From Anaerolineales bacterium (GTDB lineage: Bacteria > Chloroflexota > Anaerolineae > Anaerolineales > UBA4823), in NCBI GenBank assembly GCA_026415275.1, contig JAOAHK010000122.1:1-7272 (forward strand): a stretch of DNA of 7,272 nt, given 5' to 3'. The notes under the pieces are model-generated. The model ran no database searches and had not been told where the DNA came from. It saw nothing but the letters and a program-made list of their open reading frames with translations. The position numbers and the translations under genes were made by a program. Positions 1 to 6,659 of the stretch are shown here, piece after piece (the first letter of the stretch is position 1; every line of letters starts with the position of its first letter).

Positions 1-1916
1 ACATGCAAGGGGTCCCACCTGGTAAGTATCCCCAGCAATATGAACTGGCGGAATTTGAATCCCTGACTGGCGCAAAAATGGAATTTTCCGACCGCGGCTT
101 CATCGATCCACTCTTGACCGAGATTTATGGCGAGATTCCTACAAATGTGAGAGAAAGGTTGCCTGAAGAACCTTTGGTGGTTGTACCTTATTATGAAATC
201 GGGAAGTATGGTGGTCAATTGGAAGGACTCTCAGGTGGCCCTGAAAGCGGCAATTCGGAATACTTGAGCTGGCGTCATGCGAATTTGGTTCGATTTGCCG
301 ACGATTTGACCACGATTGTTCCCAATGTCGCCAAAGACTATTCGATCAGTGATGACTACCGAGAATTTACCTTTACCTTGCGCAAAGGTCATAAATGGTC
401 GGATGGAAAACCTTTTACCACTGCTGATGTTGCCTTTTGGTGGGAAGACATTATCCTCAATAAAGAGTTGACACCGAGTGTCCCGAGCTATTGGGTCTTT
501 GGCGGTGAACCGATGCAGGTTGAGATCATCGATGAGATCACTTTCAAGATCAAAACCGTTGCCCCTGCGCCTGGATTGATGCCCTGGTTGGCAGTAAGCT
601 GGATTTTACCAGCCGCGCCGCGCCATGTCCTAGAGAAGAAACATCTCAAATATAATCCAGACATCAACAAAGAGGCGCAGGAAAATGGCTTTCCTACTTG
701 GGTTGAATATTTCTACACGTATTATGGTGAGTGGCAGGATAGCGTACACCGTTGGAAAGAGGGGATTCCCAAGCTTGAAGCTTGGATTGTGGTGGAAGAA
801 ACTCCTCAATATCAGTTAGCTGTGGCTAATCCGTATTATCATGCAGTTGATACGGCTGGGCAACAATTGCCTTATGTCGATCGGAGCCGTGAAAGCTACA
901 GCGAGGATGACCAGATCATTGAACTCAAGCTGATCAATGGTGAGATTGATCAAAAGTCCCAATGGACATCTTTCTCTTCGGTGCCCGTTTATAAGCAGCA
1001 CGAGGAAAGAGGAGACTACAAAGTTTACCTGGCTCAGGCAGCTTCGGATGGACCTACCGTTGGGTTTAACTGTACCCACAAAGATCCGGTTCTGCGTCAA
1101 ATTTTCTCCAACCCCAAATTTAGTTATGCAATGTCGATTGCGATCAACCGCAAAGAGATCAACAAAGTCACTTGTTTTGGCGAATGTGAGGAGATCAGCA
1201 CTGGCGTTCCCATTCATCCTTCGGCTAGTTTTGCCAAGCCGGAATGGTATACTTATGCCACTGAATATGATCCCGAAAAAGCCGATCAAATATTGGATGA
1301 ATTGGGTTTAGATAAAAGGGACAGCGATGGGTGGAGGTTACGCCCTGATGGCAAGCGGTTGGTAATTTTCGTCCAAGGGTTCGAGTCGGACACCATGAAC
1401 TTGGTCAAGAGTTACTGGGAAGCGGTTGGTGTGAAAGTCGAGATGAAAGAGGTCTCCTTGGAAGCCTATCGTGCCTTAGCTTCGAACAACGACCACGACC
1501 TTGCCGTGATTACCAGTGGCGCTACTTTGGAAATTTCCTTCCTTTCCTATCAAAACCGCTTCTATCCCCCGTTTGGTGATCCAGTGCTAGAGCCGATCTG
1601 TGGTGCATCTTATCTGGAATGGTACAACTCCGGCGGTCAAAAAGGAGAGGAACCTCCCCCTGATATGAAGCGATTGTTCGAATTGACCGAGAAGTTTAAG
1701 ACTTTAAATCCAGGGACAGAGGAATACAAAAAAGTGGGTCAGGAAATCGGCGACATCCACATGCGTAACTTGTTCCTGATTGGCATCCTCGGTCCGTCGC
1801 CGGAAGTTATCATTGTGAAGAATCGGTTAGGGAACTTCTTCCCGCTGAAGATTGTTGGGTGGGAATTTTATCGCATGTATCCAGTGCGACCAGATCAGTG
1901 GTACCTGAAATATTAA
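1..1916 (+). CDS. ABC transporter solute-binding protein, family 5 (peptide/oligosaccharide type), 5'-partial
   Basis: This is the extracytoplasmic receptor of the importer, which captures substrate and delivers it to the two permeases. The frame is open from the window edge. The first ATG (position 3) is probably internal, because no signal peptide or lipobox follows it and the protein begins in mature-type sequence (PPGKYPQQYELAEFE). Codon numbers below count from that ATG, giving 637 residues. SBP_bac_5 hallmarks are the FTFTLRKGHKWSDGKPFT segment (about 122-139) and DPVLRQIF...FSYAMSIAINRKEIN (about 361-387), the usual 'made-up-of-native-helix, AIDR-like' region of the family. The C-terminus (RPDQWYLKY) is complete with a TAA stop. 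Four cysteines (C357, C391, C395, C533) are present in a protein that should be exported, so disulfides are possible. It is the first visible gene of a five-gene operon. The family is certain; the substrate is unknown. Confidence 0.93.
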   Translation, partial: MQGVPPGKYPQQYELAEFESLTGAKMEFSDRGFIDPLLTEIYGEIPTNVRERLPEEPLVVVPYYEIGKYGGQLEGLSGGPESGNSEYLSWRHANLVRFADDLTTIVPNVAKDYSISDDYREFTFTLRKGHKWSDGKPFTTADVAFWWEDIILNKELTPSVPSYWVFGGEPMQVEIIDEITFKIKTVAPAPGLMPWLAVSWILPAAPRHVLEKKHLKYNPDINKEAQENGFPTWVEYFYTYYGEWQDSVHRWKEGIPKLEAWIVVEETPQYQLAVANPYYHAVDTAGQQLPYVDRSRESYSEDDQIIELKLINGEIDQKSQWTSFSSVPVYKQHEERGDYKVYLAQAASDGPTVGFNCTHKDPVLRQIFSNPKFSYAMSIAINRKEINKVTCFGECEEISTGVPIHPSASFAKPEWYTYATEYDPEKADQILDELGLDKRDSDGWRLRPDGKRLVIFVQGFESDTMNLVKSYWEAVGVKVEMKEVSLEAYRALASNNDHDLAVITSGATLEISFLSYQNRFYPPFGDPVLEPICGASYLEWYNSGGQKGEEPPPDMKRLFELTEKFKTLNPGTEEYKKVGQEIGDIHMRNLFLIGILGPSPEVIIVKNRLGNFFPLKIVGWEFYRMYPVRPDQWYLKY

Positions 1917-1939
1917 TTTTTCTGGTGGACTGTGATTGT

Positions 1940-1976
1940 CTGGGCAGAGGAGTTCCTTTCTCCCTGCCCAGTTTTT
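1940..1976 (+). terminator. Rho-independent-type hairpin inside the operon (partial terminator)
   Basis: CTGGGCAG (1940-1947) pairs perfectly with CTGCCCAG (1964-1971). After one bulged A (1948) the stem continues with GGAG (1949-1952) pairing to CTCC (1960-1963). This gives a GC-rich 12-bp stem with a 7-nt loop, followed directly by TTTTTC. It lies in the 77-bp gap between the binding-protein gene and the first permease gene, which are otherwise co-oriented. The likely role is partial termination or protection of the upstream mRNA 3' end, so that the receptor exceeds the membrane subunits. The hairpin is seen directly; the regulatory role is inferred. Confidence 0.82.
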
Positions 1977-1993
1977 CATAGAGAGGAATCCCA

Positions 1994-2992
1994 ATGGCAA
2001 GATATATCTTTCAGCGTCTGATGATCATGTTCTTGATGCTATTTATGCTTTCCCTGGTCGTCTTTGTGGTGCTTGAATTACCCCCTGGGGATTTTGCTGA
2101 TCGATATGTTCATGACTTAAGACAATCTGGTGCACAGGTTACTGCCGATCAGGTGCAGTTGTACCGTCACATGTTAGGGCTCGATCGCCCATGGTATATC
2201 CGTTACCTCAATTGGATTGGGGGGATCATAACTCGTTTAGATTTTGGTTGGTCGTTGACCTTTCGTATGCCAGTGACAAAGGTGATTGGAGATCGCTTGT
2301 TATTTACAGTGCTTCTCTCTGTTACCACGATTACCTTATCTTACTTGATAGCAATCCCTGTGGGAATTTACTCAGCGATGCGTCAGTATTCCATTGGGGA
2401 TTATTTCTTTACTGTTTTGGGTTATTTTGGAATGGCGACGCCTGCCTTCCTATTCGCTCTGATCTTGCTTTATATCTCGGTTATTTACTTTAACACTGGT
2501 GTGGGCGGCTTGTTTTCGAGGGAGTTCCAAGACCAGCCTTGGTCTTGGGCAAAGTTGATCGATTTCTTTAAACATATCTGGATGGCTGTGATCGTTTTGG
2601 GGACTTCCGGGGCAGCTTTTACCATTCGCACCATGCGGGCTACGATGCTCGATGAAAAAAATCAATTATACGTCACGGTAGCCCGAGCAAAGGGTTTGCC
2701 AGAGAGAAAATTGATCTGGAAATATCCGGTGCGGGCAGCTTTGAATCCGGTGGCGAGCACGATTGGTTGGGAACTCGCTGAGATCGTTTCTGGTTCTCCC
2801 ATTACAGCCACTGTCCTCGCCTTACCTGATATTGGACCTATCTTTTTGAAATCCTTGATCAATCAGGATGTCTATCTTTCCGGGACCATTCTTCTCTTCT
2901 ATTCTGCCTTGACGATCATTGGCACTTTTTTGTCCGATCTTCTGCTAGCTGCGCTAGATCCCCGAATTCGCCTCACGGGAGGTGCACCATGA
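1994..2992 (+). CDS. ABC transporter permease, DppB/OppB family
   Basis: This is one of the two membrane subunits forming the import channel; it is 332 aa, normal for the family. The N-terminus has the typical pattern of one helix (about 9-28), then an extracytoplasmic stretch with PPGDFADRY and LGLDRPWYIRYLNWI (62-75). The core BPD_transp_1 helices follow at about 101-125, 135-165, 195-212, 258-283 and 297-321. The cytoplasmic EAA loop that docks on the ATPase is visible as VARAKGLPERKLIWKYPVRA (229-248). The C-terminus carries the family's LDPRIRL signature. The ATG is preceded by GAGAGGA (1981-1987) at 6-nt spacing. It overlaps the next permease gene by 4 bp (ATGA), so the two are probably translationally coupled. 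Family assignment is firm; substrate is not determinable. Confidence 0.95.
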   Translation: MARYIFQRLMIMFLMLFMLSLVVFVVLELPPGDFADRYVHDLRQSGAQVTADQVQLYRHMLGLDRPWYIRYLNWIGGIITRLDFGWSLTFRMPVTKVIGDRLLFTVLLSVTTITLSYLIAIPVGIYSAMRQYSIGDYFFTVLGYFGMATPAFLFALILLYISVIYFNTGVGGLFSREFQDQPWSWAKLIDFFKHIWMAVIVLGTSGAAFTIRTMRATMLDEKNQLYVTVARAKGLPERKLIWKYPVRAALNPVASTIGWELAEIVSGSPITATVLALPDIGPIFLKSLINQDVYLSGTILLFYSALTIIGTFLSDLLLAALDPRIRLTGGAP

Positions 2993-4149
2993 AATGGTTT
3001 CATCTCCCTTTCTTAGCGTTATTGGGTTTTAGAAAGCGAGCAGAAGGAAAACAGGCAAAATTAGCCGAAGAAACTTATTACACCGCGACCCAATTCCAAT
3101 TGATGTGGTGGAAATTTCGCCGCCATCGATTGGCAATTGTGGGGTCAATCATTTTGGGGATATTTGTTTTCATTATGATTTTCTGTGAGTTTCTTGCCCC
3201 TTATGATCCCCAATCGCGCAATTCTGATTACATTTTTGGTTCGCCTCAAAAGGTGCACCTCTTTGATGATCAGGGGAAATTTCAGGGATTGTTTGTCTAT
3301 GGTGTAGAAACAGTGTTTGATCGGGAATCGATGCAGATCGTTCAAACCGAAGATCGAGATGTTATCTATAAAATAAGGTTCTTTAGCCGAGGGGAACCAT
3401 ATAAAATGTGGGGAATTATCCGAACCGACCTACATCTGTTTACCGCCGAGAATGGATTTGTGCATCTATTTGGGACAGACAATTTAGGGCGAGATGTTTT
3501 CAGCCGCATTTTGTATGGCACGCGCACATCCTTATCTATCGGATTGATCGGGATATTCATTTCTTTCATTATTGGCTTGCTCATGGGCGGCATCTCTGGT
3601 TATTTTGGAGGGGCTTTGGATAATTTAATCCAACGCCTGATCGAGTTTATTAATGTGATCCCTACCTTGCCCTTATGGATGTCCCTCGCTGCAGCACTCC
3701 CGAAGGAATGGTCACCAATCAGAGTTTATTTTATGGTGACGATTATCTTGAGCTTTATATCGTGGACGACTTTAGCGCGTAGGGTGAGAGGAAAATTGAT
3801 TTCCATGCGGGAGGAAGATTTTGTCTTTGCTGCCCGAATTGCGGGAAGCAGCGATCTGCGCATCATCATTCGTCACATGCTGCCCGCCTTTTTGAGTTAT
3901 ATTATTGTTGACTTAACGGTTGAGTTCCCCTACATGATTCTCGGTGAGACGACGCTGAGCTTTATTGGTCTTGGCTTGCGAGAGCCGGTGGTTTCGTGGG
4001 GAGTTCTCTTACAAGCATCTCAAAACGTCAAGGCAATCGAGCAGCATCCATGGTTATTTATCCCCGCTGCTTTTGTCATTGTCAGTGTTTTGGCGTTCAG
4101 CCTGGTTGGAGATGGGATGCGGGACGCAGCCGATCCCTATTCACAATAA
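2989..4149 (+). CDS. ABC transporter permease, DppC/OppC family, long form with extracytoplasmic insert
   Basis: This is the second membrane subunit, partner of the DppB-type permease. At 386 aa it is longer than the usual ~280-310. The extra length is about 80 residues (about 76-158) between the first helix (48-70, ending FLAPYDP) and the conserved FGTDNLGRDVFSRILYGTR (161-179). The insert is rich in charged and aromatic residues and should face outside the membrane. Core helices lie at about 182-205, 218-238, 246-262, 303-325 and 355-375. The EAA loop is AARIAGSSDLRIIIRHMLPA (281-300). The C-terminus GDGMRDAADPYSQ is complete. GGGAGGTG (2977-2984) is a strong ribosome site at 4-nt spacing. 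I recall similar long forms in Chloroflexi and Thermus-type genomes, so the insert is probably a known variant and not a fusion. Confidence 0.94.
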   Translation: MKWFHLPFLALLGFRKRAEGKQAKLAEETYYTATQFQLMWWKFRRHRLAIVGSIILGIFVFIMIFCEFLAPYDPQSRNSDYIFGSPQKVHLFDDQGKFQGLFVYGVETVFDRESMQIVQTEDRDVIYKIRFFSRGEPYKMWGIIRTDLHLFTAENGFVHLFGTDNLGRDVFSRILYGTRTSLSIGLIGIFISFIIGLLMGGISGYFGGALDNLIQRLIEFINVIPTLPLWMSLAAALPKEWSPIRVYFMVTIILSFISWTTLARRVRGKLISMREEDFVFAARIAGSSDLRIIIRHMLPAFLSYIIVDLTVEFPYMILGETTLSFIGLGLREPVVSWGVLLQASQNVKAIEQHPWLFIPAAFVIVSVLAFSLVGDGMRDAADPYSQ

Positions 4150-4154
4150 GAGGT
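4150..4154 (+). promoter_or_regulatory. Ribosome binding site that fixes the start of the first ATPase
   Basis: GAGGT directly follows the stop codon of the upstream permease and sits 5 nt before ATG 4160. The same frame stays open upstream to an ATG at 3965, but that extension lies wholly inside the permease gene and has no family-like sequence. This site supports 4160 as the true start. Confidence 0.7.
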
Positions 4155-4159
4155 CGAAA

Positions 4160-5182
4160 ATGCAGCTAAACCCAGATGAACTCATTCGCATCTCTAATCT
4201 CAAAGTGACGTTTCCTCTTACCGAAGGCACTGTCCAAGCTTTGGACGGGGTGAGCTTGACGATCAAAAAGGGCAAGGTGCTTGGAGTGGTGGGAGAAAGT
4301 GGTTGTGGCAAGAGTATTACTGCACGCAGCATCTTACGGATCATCCCCCCGCCTGGAAGGATCGATGACGGAGAAATCTGGCTTCGAACGAAGATTGGAA
4401 CATCGAACGGTCATGAACAAATGATCGATTTGGCGAAAATTGATCCCAATAGCGAAATGATGCGCCAAATCCGTTGGGGGGAGATCTCGATGGTGTTTCA
4501 AGAACCGATGACATCTTTTTCGGCTTATCATACCTTAGGCGATCAGATTAGTGAGGCGTTGTTAATCCATCGCAATGTTTCTAGGCGTGAGGCGCGCCAA
4601 AGAACGATTGAAATGTTGGAAAGAGTGGGTATTCCGAATGCCTCCACACGGTTTAACCAATATCCCCATGAGTTTTCTGGTGGGATGCGTCAGCGGGCGA
4701 TGATCGCAATGGCGCTCATTTGCAACCCATCCTTATTAATCGCCGATGAGCCAACCACAGCGCTTGATGTCACAATTCAAGCCCAAGTTTTGGAATTGAT
4801 GCAGGACTTAAGAAAAGATTTTGGTTCTAGTATTCTGTTCATCACTCATAATTTAGGTGTGATCGCCCAGATCGCTGATGAAGTTTCAATTATGTACCTC
4901 GGTAAAGTGGTTGAACACGGGAGTGTGACGGATATCTTTCATGACCCCAAGCACCCCTACACCGTCGACCTATTGAGTGCAATTCCCAAAATAACCGGTC
5001 AAAAGAAAGACCGTCTGGTTGCAATTGAAGGGACGATCCCAAGTCCTTTCGAGAGAGTTGCAGGTTGTCCATTTCATCCGCGTTGTAGTCGAATCATTCA
5101 AGGACTTTGTGAAACACAAGTTCCCTCAGAAATTGACTTTGGGAATGGTCACACTGTGAGATGCCATTTATATAGCAAGTGA
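4160..5182 (+). CDS. ABC transporter ATP-binding protein, DppD/OppD family
   Basis: This is one of two cytoplasmic ATPases that power the importer; it is 340 aa from ATG 4160, normal for the family. The motifs in order are: Walker A GESGCGKS (45-52), Q-loop MVFQEP (Q114), ABC signature FSGGMRQR (172-179), Walker B LLIADEPTTALD (192-203, catalytic E197) and switch H230 (ITHNLG). The C-terminal oligopeptide-transporter domain (about 250-335) has LGKVVEHG, HPYT and IPSPFERVAGCPFHPRC. It carries four cysteines (C303, C309, C317, C335) in the family spacing that binds a [4Fe-4S] cluster in studied mycobacterial homologues. It starts 10 bp after the permease stop. All catalytic residues are present, so it should be active. 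The segment TSFSAYHTLGDQ after the Q-loop differs from the commoner TSLNP version. Confidence 0.95.
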   Translation: MQLNPDELIRISNLKVTFPLTEGTVQALDGVSLTIKKGKVLGVVGESGCGKSITARSILRIIPPPGRIDDGEIWLRTKIGTSNGHEQMIDLAKIDPNSEMMRQIRWGEISMVFQEPMTSFSAYHTLGDQISEALLIHRNVSRREARQRTIEMLERVGIPNASTRFNQYPHEFSGGMRQRAMIAMALICNPSLLIADEPTTALDVTIQAQVLELMQDLRKDFGSSILFITHNLGVIAQIADEVSIMYLGKVVEHGSVTDIFHDPKHPYTVDLLSAIPKITGQKKDRLVAIEGTIPSPFERVAGCPFHPRCSRIIQGLCETQVPSEIDFGNGHTVRCHLYSK

Positions 5183-5194
5183 GTGATTTCTTCT

Positions 5195-5199
5195 GGGAG
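5195..5199 (+). promoter_or_regulatory. Ribosome binding site that fixes the start of the second ATPase
   Basis: GGGAG lies 7 nt before ATG 5207. An in-frame GTG at 5183 would add eight residues (ISSGSNF-type sequence), but nothing resembling a ribosome site precedes it and the family alignment begins later. The ATG at 5207 is therefore preferred. Confidence 0.7.
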
Positions 5200-5206
5200 T
5201 AACTTC

Positions 5207-6226
5207 ATGCTATCCGAGCAGCGAATTTTAGTAGAAGTAAAGAATTTGAGAAAGTTTTTCCCCGTGCGCCGCGGCACATTCGGCTTGACCAAAAAATTTG
5301 TTCGTGCAGTGGATGATGTCTCGTTTGTCATCTATCGCGGCGAGACCTTGGGGTTAGTCGGCGAGAGCGGATCCGGAAAAACCACAACCGGCAGATTGCT
5401 TTTGCGGGGTTACGAACCGACAGCGGGTTCGGTTATCTACCACTTGCCAGACGCAGAGGCGATGGATATTATGACCATGACCAAAAGGCAACTCTGGGAA
5501 TTTCGCAAACATGCCCAAATGATCTTCCAGGATCCTTATTCGTCCTTAAATCCGCGCATGACCGTGCGAGATATTATTGCTGAACCATTGATTGCTACAA
5601 AATCAGCTCGGGGAGAAGATGTCTCCCAGCGGGTGATCGAGACTGCCAAACGCTGTCAATTGAGCATTGAGCATTTGCGTCGCTATCCCCATGCCTTCAG
5701 TGGAGGACAGCGGCAACGCATTGGAATTGCCCGGGCGTTGGTTCTGCAGCCCCAATTTATTGTCTGTGACGAGCCAGTTTCAGCGCTCGATGTATCAATT
5801 CAAGCGCAAATCCTTAATTTATTGAAGGATTTACAGACAGAATTTGGGTTAACCTATCTGTTTATTGCGCATGACCTAAGCGTTGTGGAGCACATTTGTA
5901 ATCGGGTAGGCGTAATGTATTTGGGAAACTTAGTCGAAATGGCTGCGACAGAGGAGCTCTTCTATCATCCTTTGCATCCTTACACAGAGGCTTTAATGTC
6001 TTCCATACCGGAAGCAGACCCAAAGGTCAAGATGCAACCGATTAAACTCAGCGGAGAAATCCCTAGTCCAATTGACCCCCCTTCAGGCTGCGCTTTTCAC
6101 CCCCGTTGTCAATATGCCCAATCAATTTGTGCCGAATCTAAGCCGGAATGGAGAGAATTAGCACCCGGACATTTCGTTGCTTGTCACTTTGCGGAATCTT
6201 TGCAATTGAGGGGTTTTGTGGGTTAG
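5207..6226 (+). CDS. ABC transporter ATP-binding protein, DppF/OppF family
   Basis: This is the second ATPase of the importer, expected to form a heterodimer with the DppD-type subunit; it is 339 aa from ATG 5207. Motifs are Walker A GESGSGKT (52-59), Q-loop MIFQDPYSSLNPRMTV (Q108), signature FSGGQRQR (164-171), Walker B FIVCDEPVSALD (184-195, catalytic E189) and switch H222 (IAHDLS). The N-terminal FFPVRRGTFG and the Q-loop SSLNPRMTV are typical of the F rather than the D subunit. The C-terminal domain has IPSPIDPPSGCAFHPRC and four cysteines (C295, C301, C308, C326). It is separated from the previous gene by 24 bp and is the last gene of the operon. No convincing terminator follows it; the TA remnant on the opposite strand begins about 16 bp downstream. 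Confidence 0.95.
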   Translation: MLSEQRILVEVKNLRKFFPVRRGTFGLTKKFVRAVDDVSFVIYRGETLGLVGESGSGKTTTGRLLLRGYEPTAGSVIYHLPDAEAMDIMTMTKRQLWEFRKHAQMIFQDPYSSLNPRMTVRDIIAEPLIATKSARGEDVSQRVIETAKRCQLSIEHLRRYPHAFSGGQRQRIGIARALVLQPQFIVCDEPVSALDVSIQAQILNLLKDLQTEFGLTYLFIAHDLSVVEHICNRVGVMYLGNLVEMAATEELFYHPLHPYTEALMSSIPEADPKVKMQPIKLSGEIPSPIDPPSGCAFHPRCQYAQSICAESKPEWRELAPGHFVACHFAESLQLRGFVG

Positions 6227-6239
6227 TTGGATGGATATT

Positions 6240-6349
6240 GCTTAAGCTTGTGGTTGGGATGAGTAATTCGGCGGGATTTTCAATAACTGGCGTAAAAAGT
6301 CTCCGTTTTCTCCATCAATAAAGTATTCTAACCAACCAATCGATTACAT
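6240..6349 (-). pseudogene. vapC: vapC toxin remnant (PIN-domain N-terminus only)
   Basis: Read on the - strand, an ATG (6349-6347) abuts the antitoxin stop codon, the usual vapB-vapC arrangement, but codon 2 is TAA. The next codons read SIGWLEYFIDGENGDF, closely matching the start of PIN-domain VapC toxins (family pattern: V-x-D-S-S-G-W-x-E-Y-F-x-[DN]-G). The DSS segment carrying the first catalytic Asp is not intact in this frame. At a T5 run (6298-6294) the family match jumps one frame and continues as TPVIENPAELLIPTTSL (6293-6243), as if one T had been lost. Family similarity stops near 6243. The remaining two-thirds of the toxin, with the other acidic residues, is absent. It cannot make an active RNase. 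The match is from memory of the family, but it spans two segments and has the right neighbour. Confidence 0.75.
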
Positions 6350-6569
6350 TTATAAGCGATCATCCTCTTCACGTTCGATGTAGCTGCCCATGCCTTTGAG
6401 AAATCCCCGAGCAGACTTGATATCTCGTAGCGGAATGATTTCTAAACGATTGCCATAGATAATAAATCGTACCTTCTGTCCTGGTTTCACATTCCATTTT
6501 TCTCGGATGGCACGAGAGATGACCACTTGGTATTTAGAAGATATCGTTGCAATGTCTATTTTTTCTCAT
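6350..6569 (-). pseudogene. vapB: vapB antitoxin, AbrB/SpoVT-type, frameshifted at its start
   Basis: A 71-codon frame on the - strand (6565-6350, stop TAA 6352-6350) encodes an AbrB-fold DNA-binding antitoxin. IATISSKYQVVISRAIREKW is followed by VKPGQKVRFIIYGNRLEIIP, then the VapB tail ARGFLKGMGSYIEREEDDRL, which would wrap the toxin. It has no in-frame ATG, GTG or TTG before the domain. The only good ATG (6569-6567) is one base out of frame, across an A6 run (6564-6559). With five A's it would read MRKIDIATISS, a normal start. The usual proline of QVVIPRxIR is serine here. Either the gene is decayed, the A-run is miscalled, or a rare ATT/ATA start is used. No good ribosome site precedes the ATG. 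The identification is strong; functional status is uncertain. Confidence 0.8.
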
Positions 6570-6596
6570 TCTGTTCAATTGTCGTATTGGGAGAGA

Positions 6597-6602
6597 ATTA
6601 TA
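6597..6602 (-). promoter_or_regulatory. Candidate -10 box for the vapB remnant
   Basis: A perfect TATAAT on the - strand lies 27 bp before the vapB ATG. The best upstream -35 candidates (TGTACA at 6627-6622 with a 19-bp spacer, or TACAAA at 6625-6620 with a 17-bp spacer) are weak. This is plausible as the old TA promoter, but AT-rich sequence gives such hexamers by chance. Confidence 0.4.
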
Positions 6603-6611
6603 AATCTGCCC

Positions 6612-6621
6612 AAAAGCTTTT
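6612..6621. repeat. Perfect 10-bp palindrome AAAAGCTTTT
   Basis: This palindrome sits just upstream of the - strand TATAAT, between the -10 and -35 regions of the presumed vapBC promoter. VapB-type antitoxins usually repress their own operon by binding inverted repeats at this place, so an operator is possible. A simple AT-rich palindrome can also occur by chance. Confidence 0.3.
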
Positions 6622-6631
6622 TGTACATTTC

Positions 6632-6644
6632 CCACTCACAGTGG
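6632..6644. repeat. Short inverted repeat CCACT-CAC-AGTGG
   Basis: Two 5-bp arms flank a 3-nt centre. It overlaps where the -35 region of the methyltransferase promoter should be, so it could be a regulator site for that gene or for the divergent vapB. No T-run follows, so it is not a terminator. Function is unproven. Confidence 0.3.
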
Positions 6645-6659
6645 CTGGTCTAAAACAGG

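Noticed and set aside
816..1289. 157-codon frame on the - strand
   Set aside because: It is a shadow of the binding-protein gene: no recognisable domain, no ribosome site, and the + strand frame there is clearly the real gene.
937..1311. 124-codon + strand frame inside the binding-protein gene
   Set aside because: It is an out-of-frame overlap with low-complexity, family-unlike sequence; chance open frame.
3965..4159. Long N-terminal extension of the first ATPase starting at ATG 3965
   Set aside because: It lies entirely within the DppC-type permease gene in another frame and has no family-like sequence. ATG 4160 has its own ribosome site and gives normal length.
5183..5206. GTG 5183 as start of the second ATPase (TGAGTG coupling)
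   Set aside because: No ribosome site precedes it, the eight extra residues are not family-like, and ATG 5207 has GGGAG at good spacing.
6239..6300. Terminator after the last transporter gene (GCTTAAGC palindrome and A/T-rich stretch)
   Set aside because: The palindrome is only 8 bp with no loop and no T-run after it on the + strand. No hairpin of useful strength was found.
6632..6644. CCACT-CAC-AGTGG as a terminator for vapB or upstream reading
   Set aside because: The stem is only 5 bp and no T-run follows on either strand. It is kept only as a possible operator.
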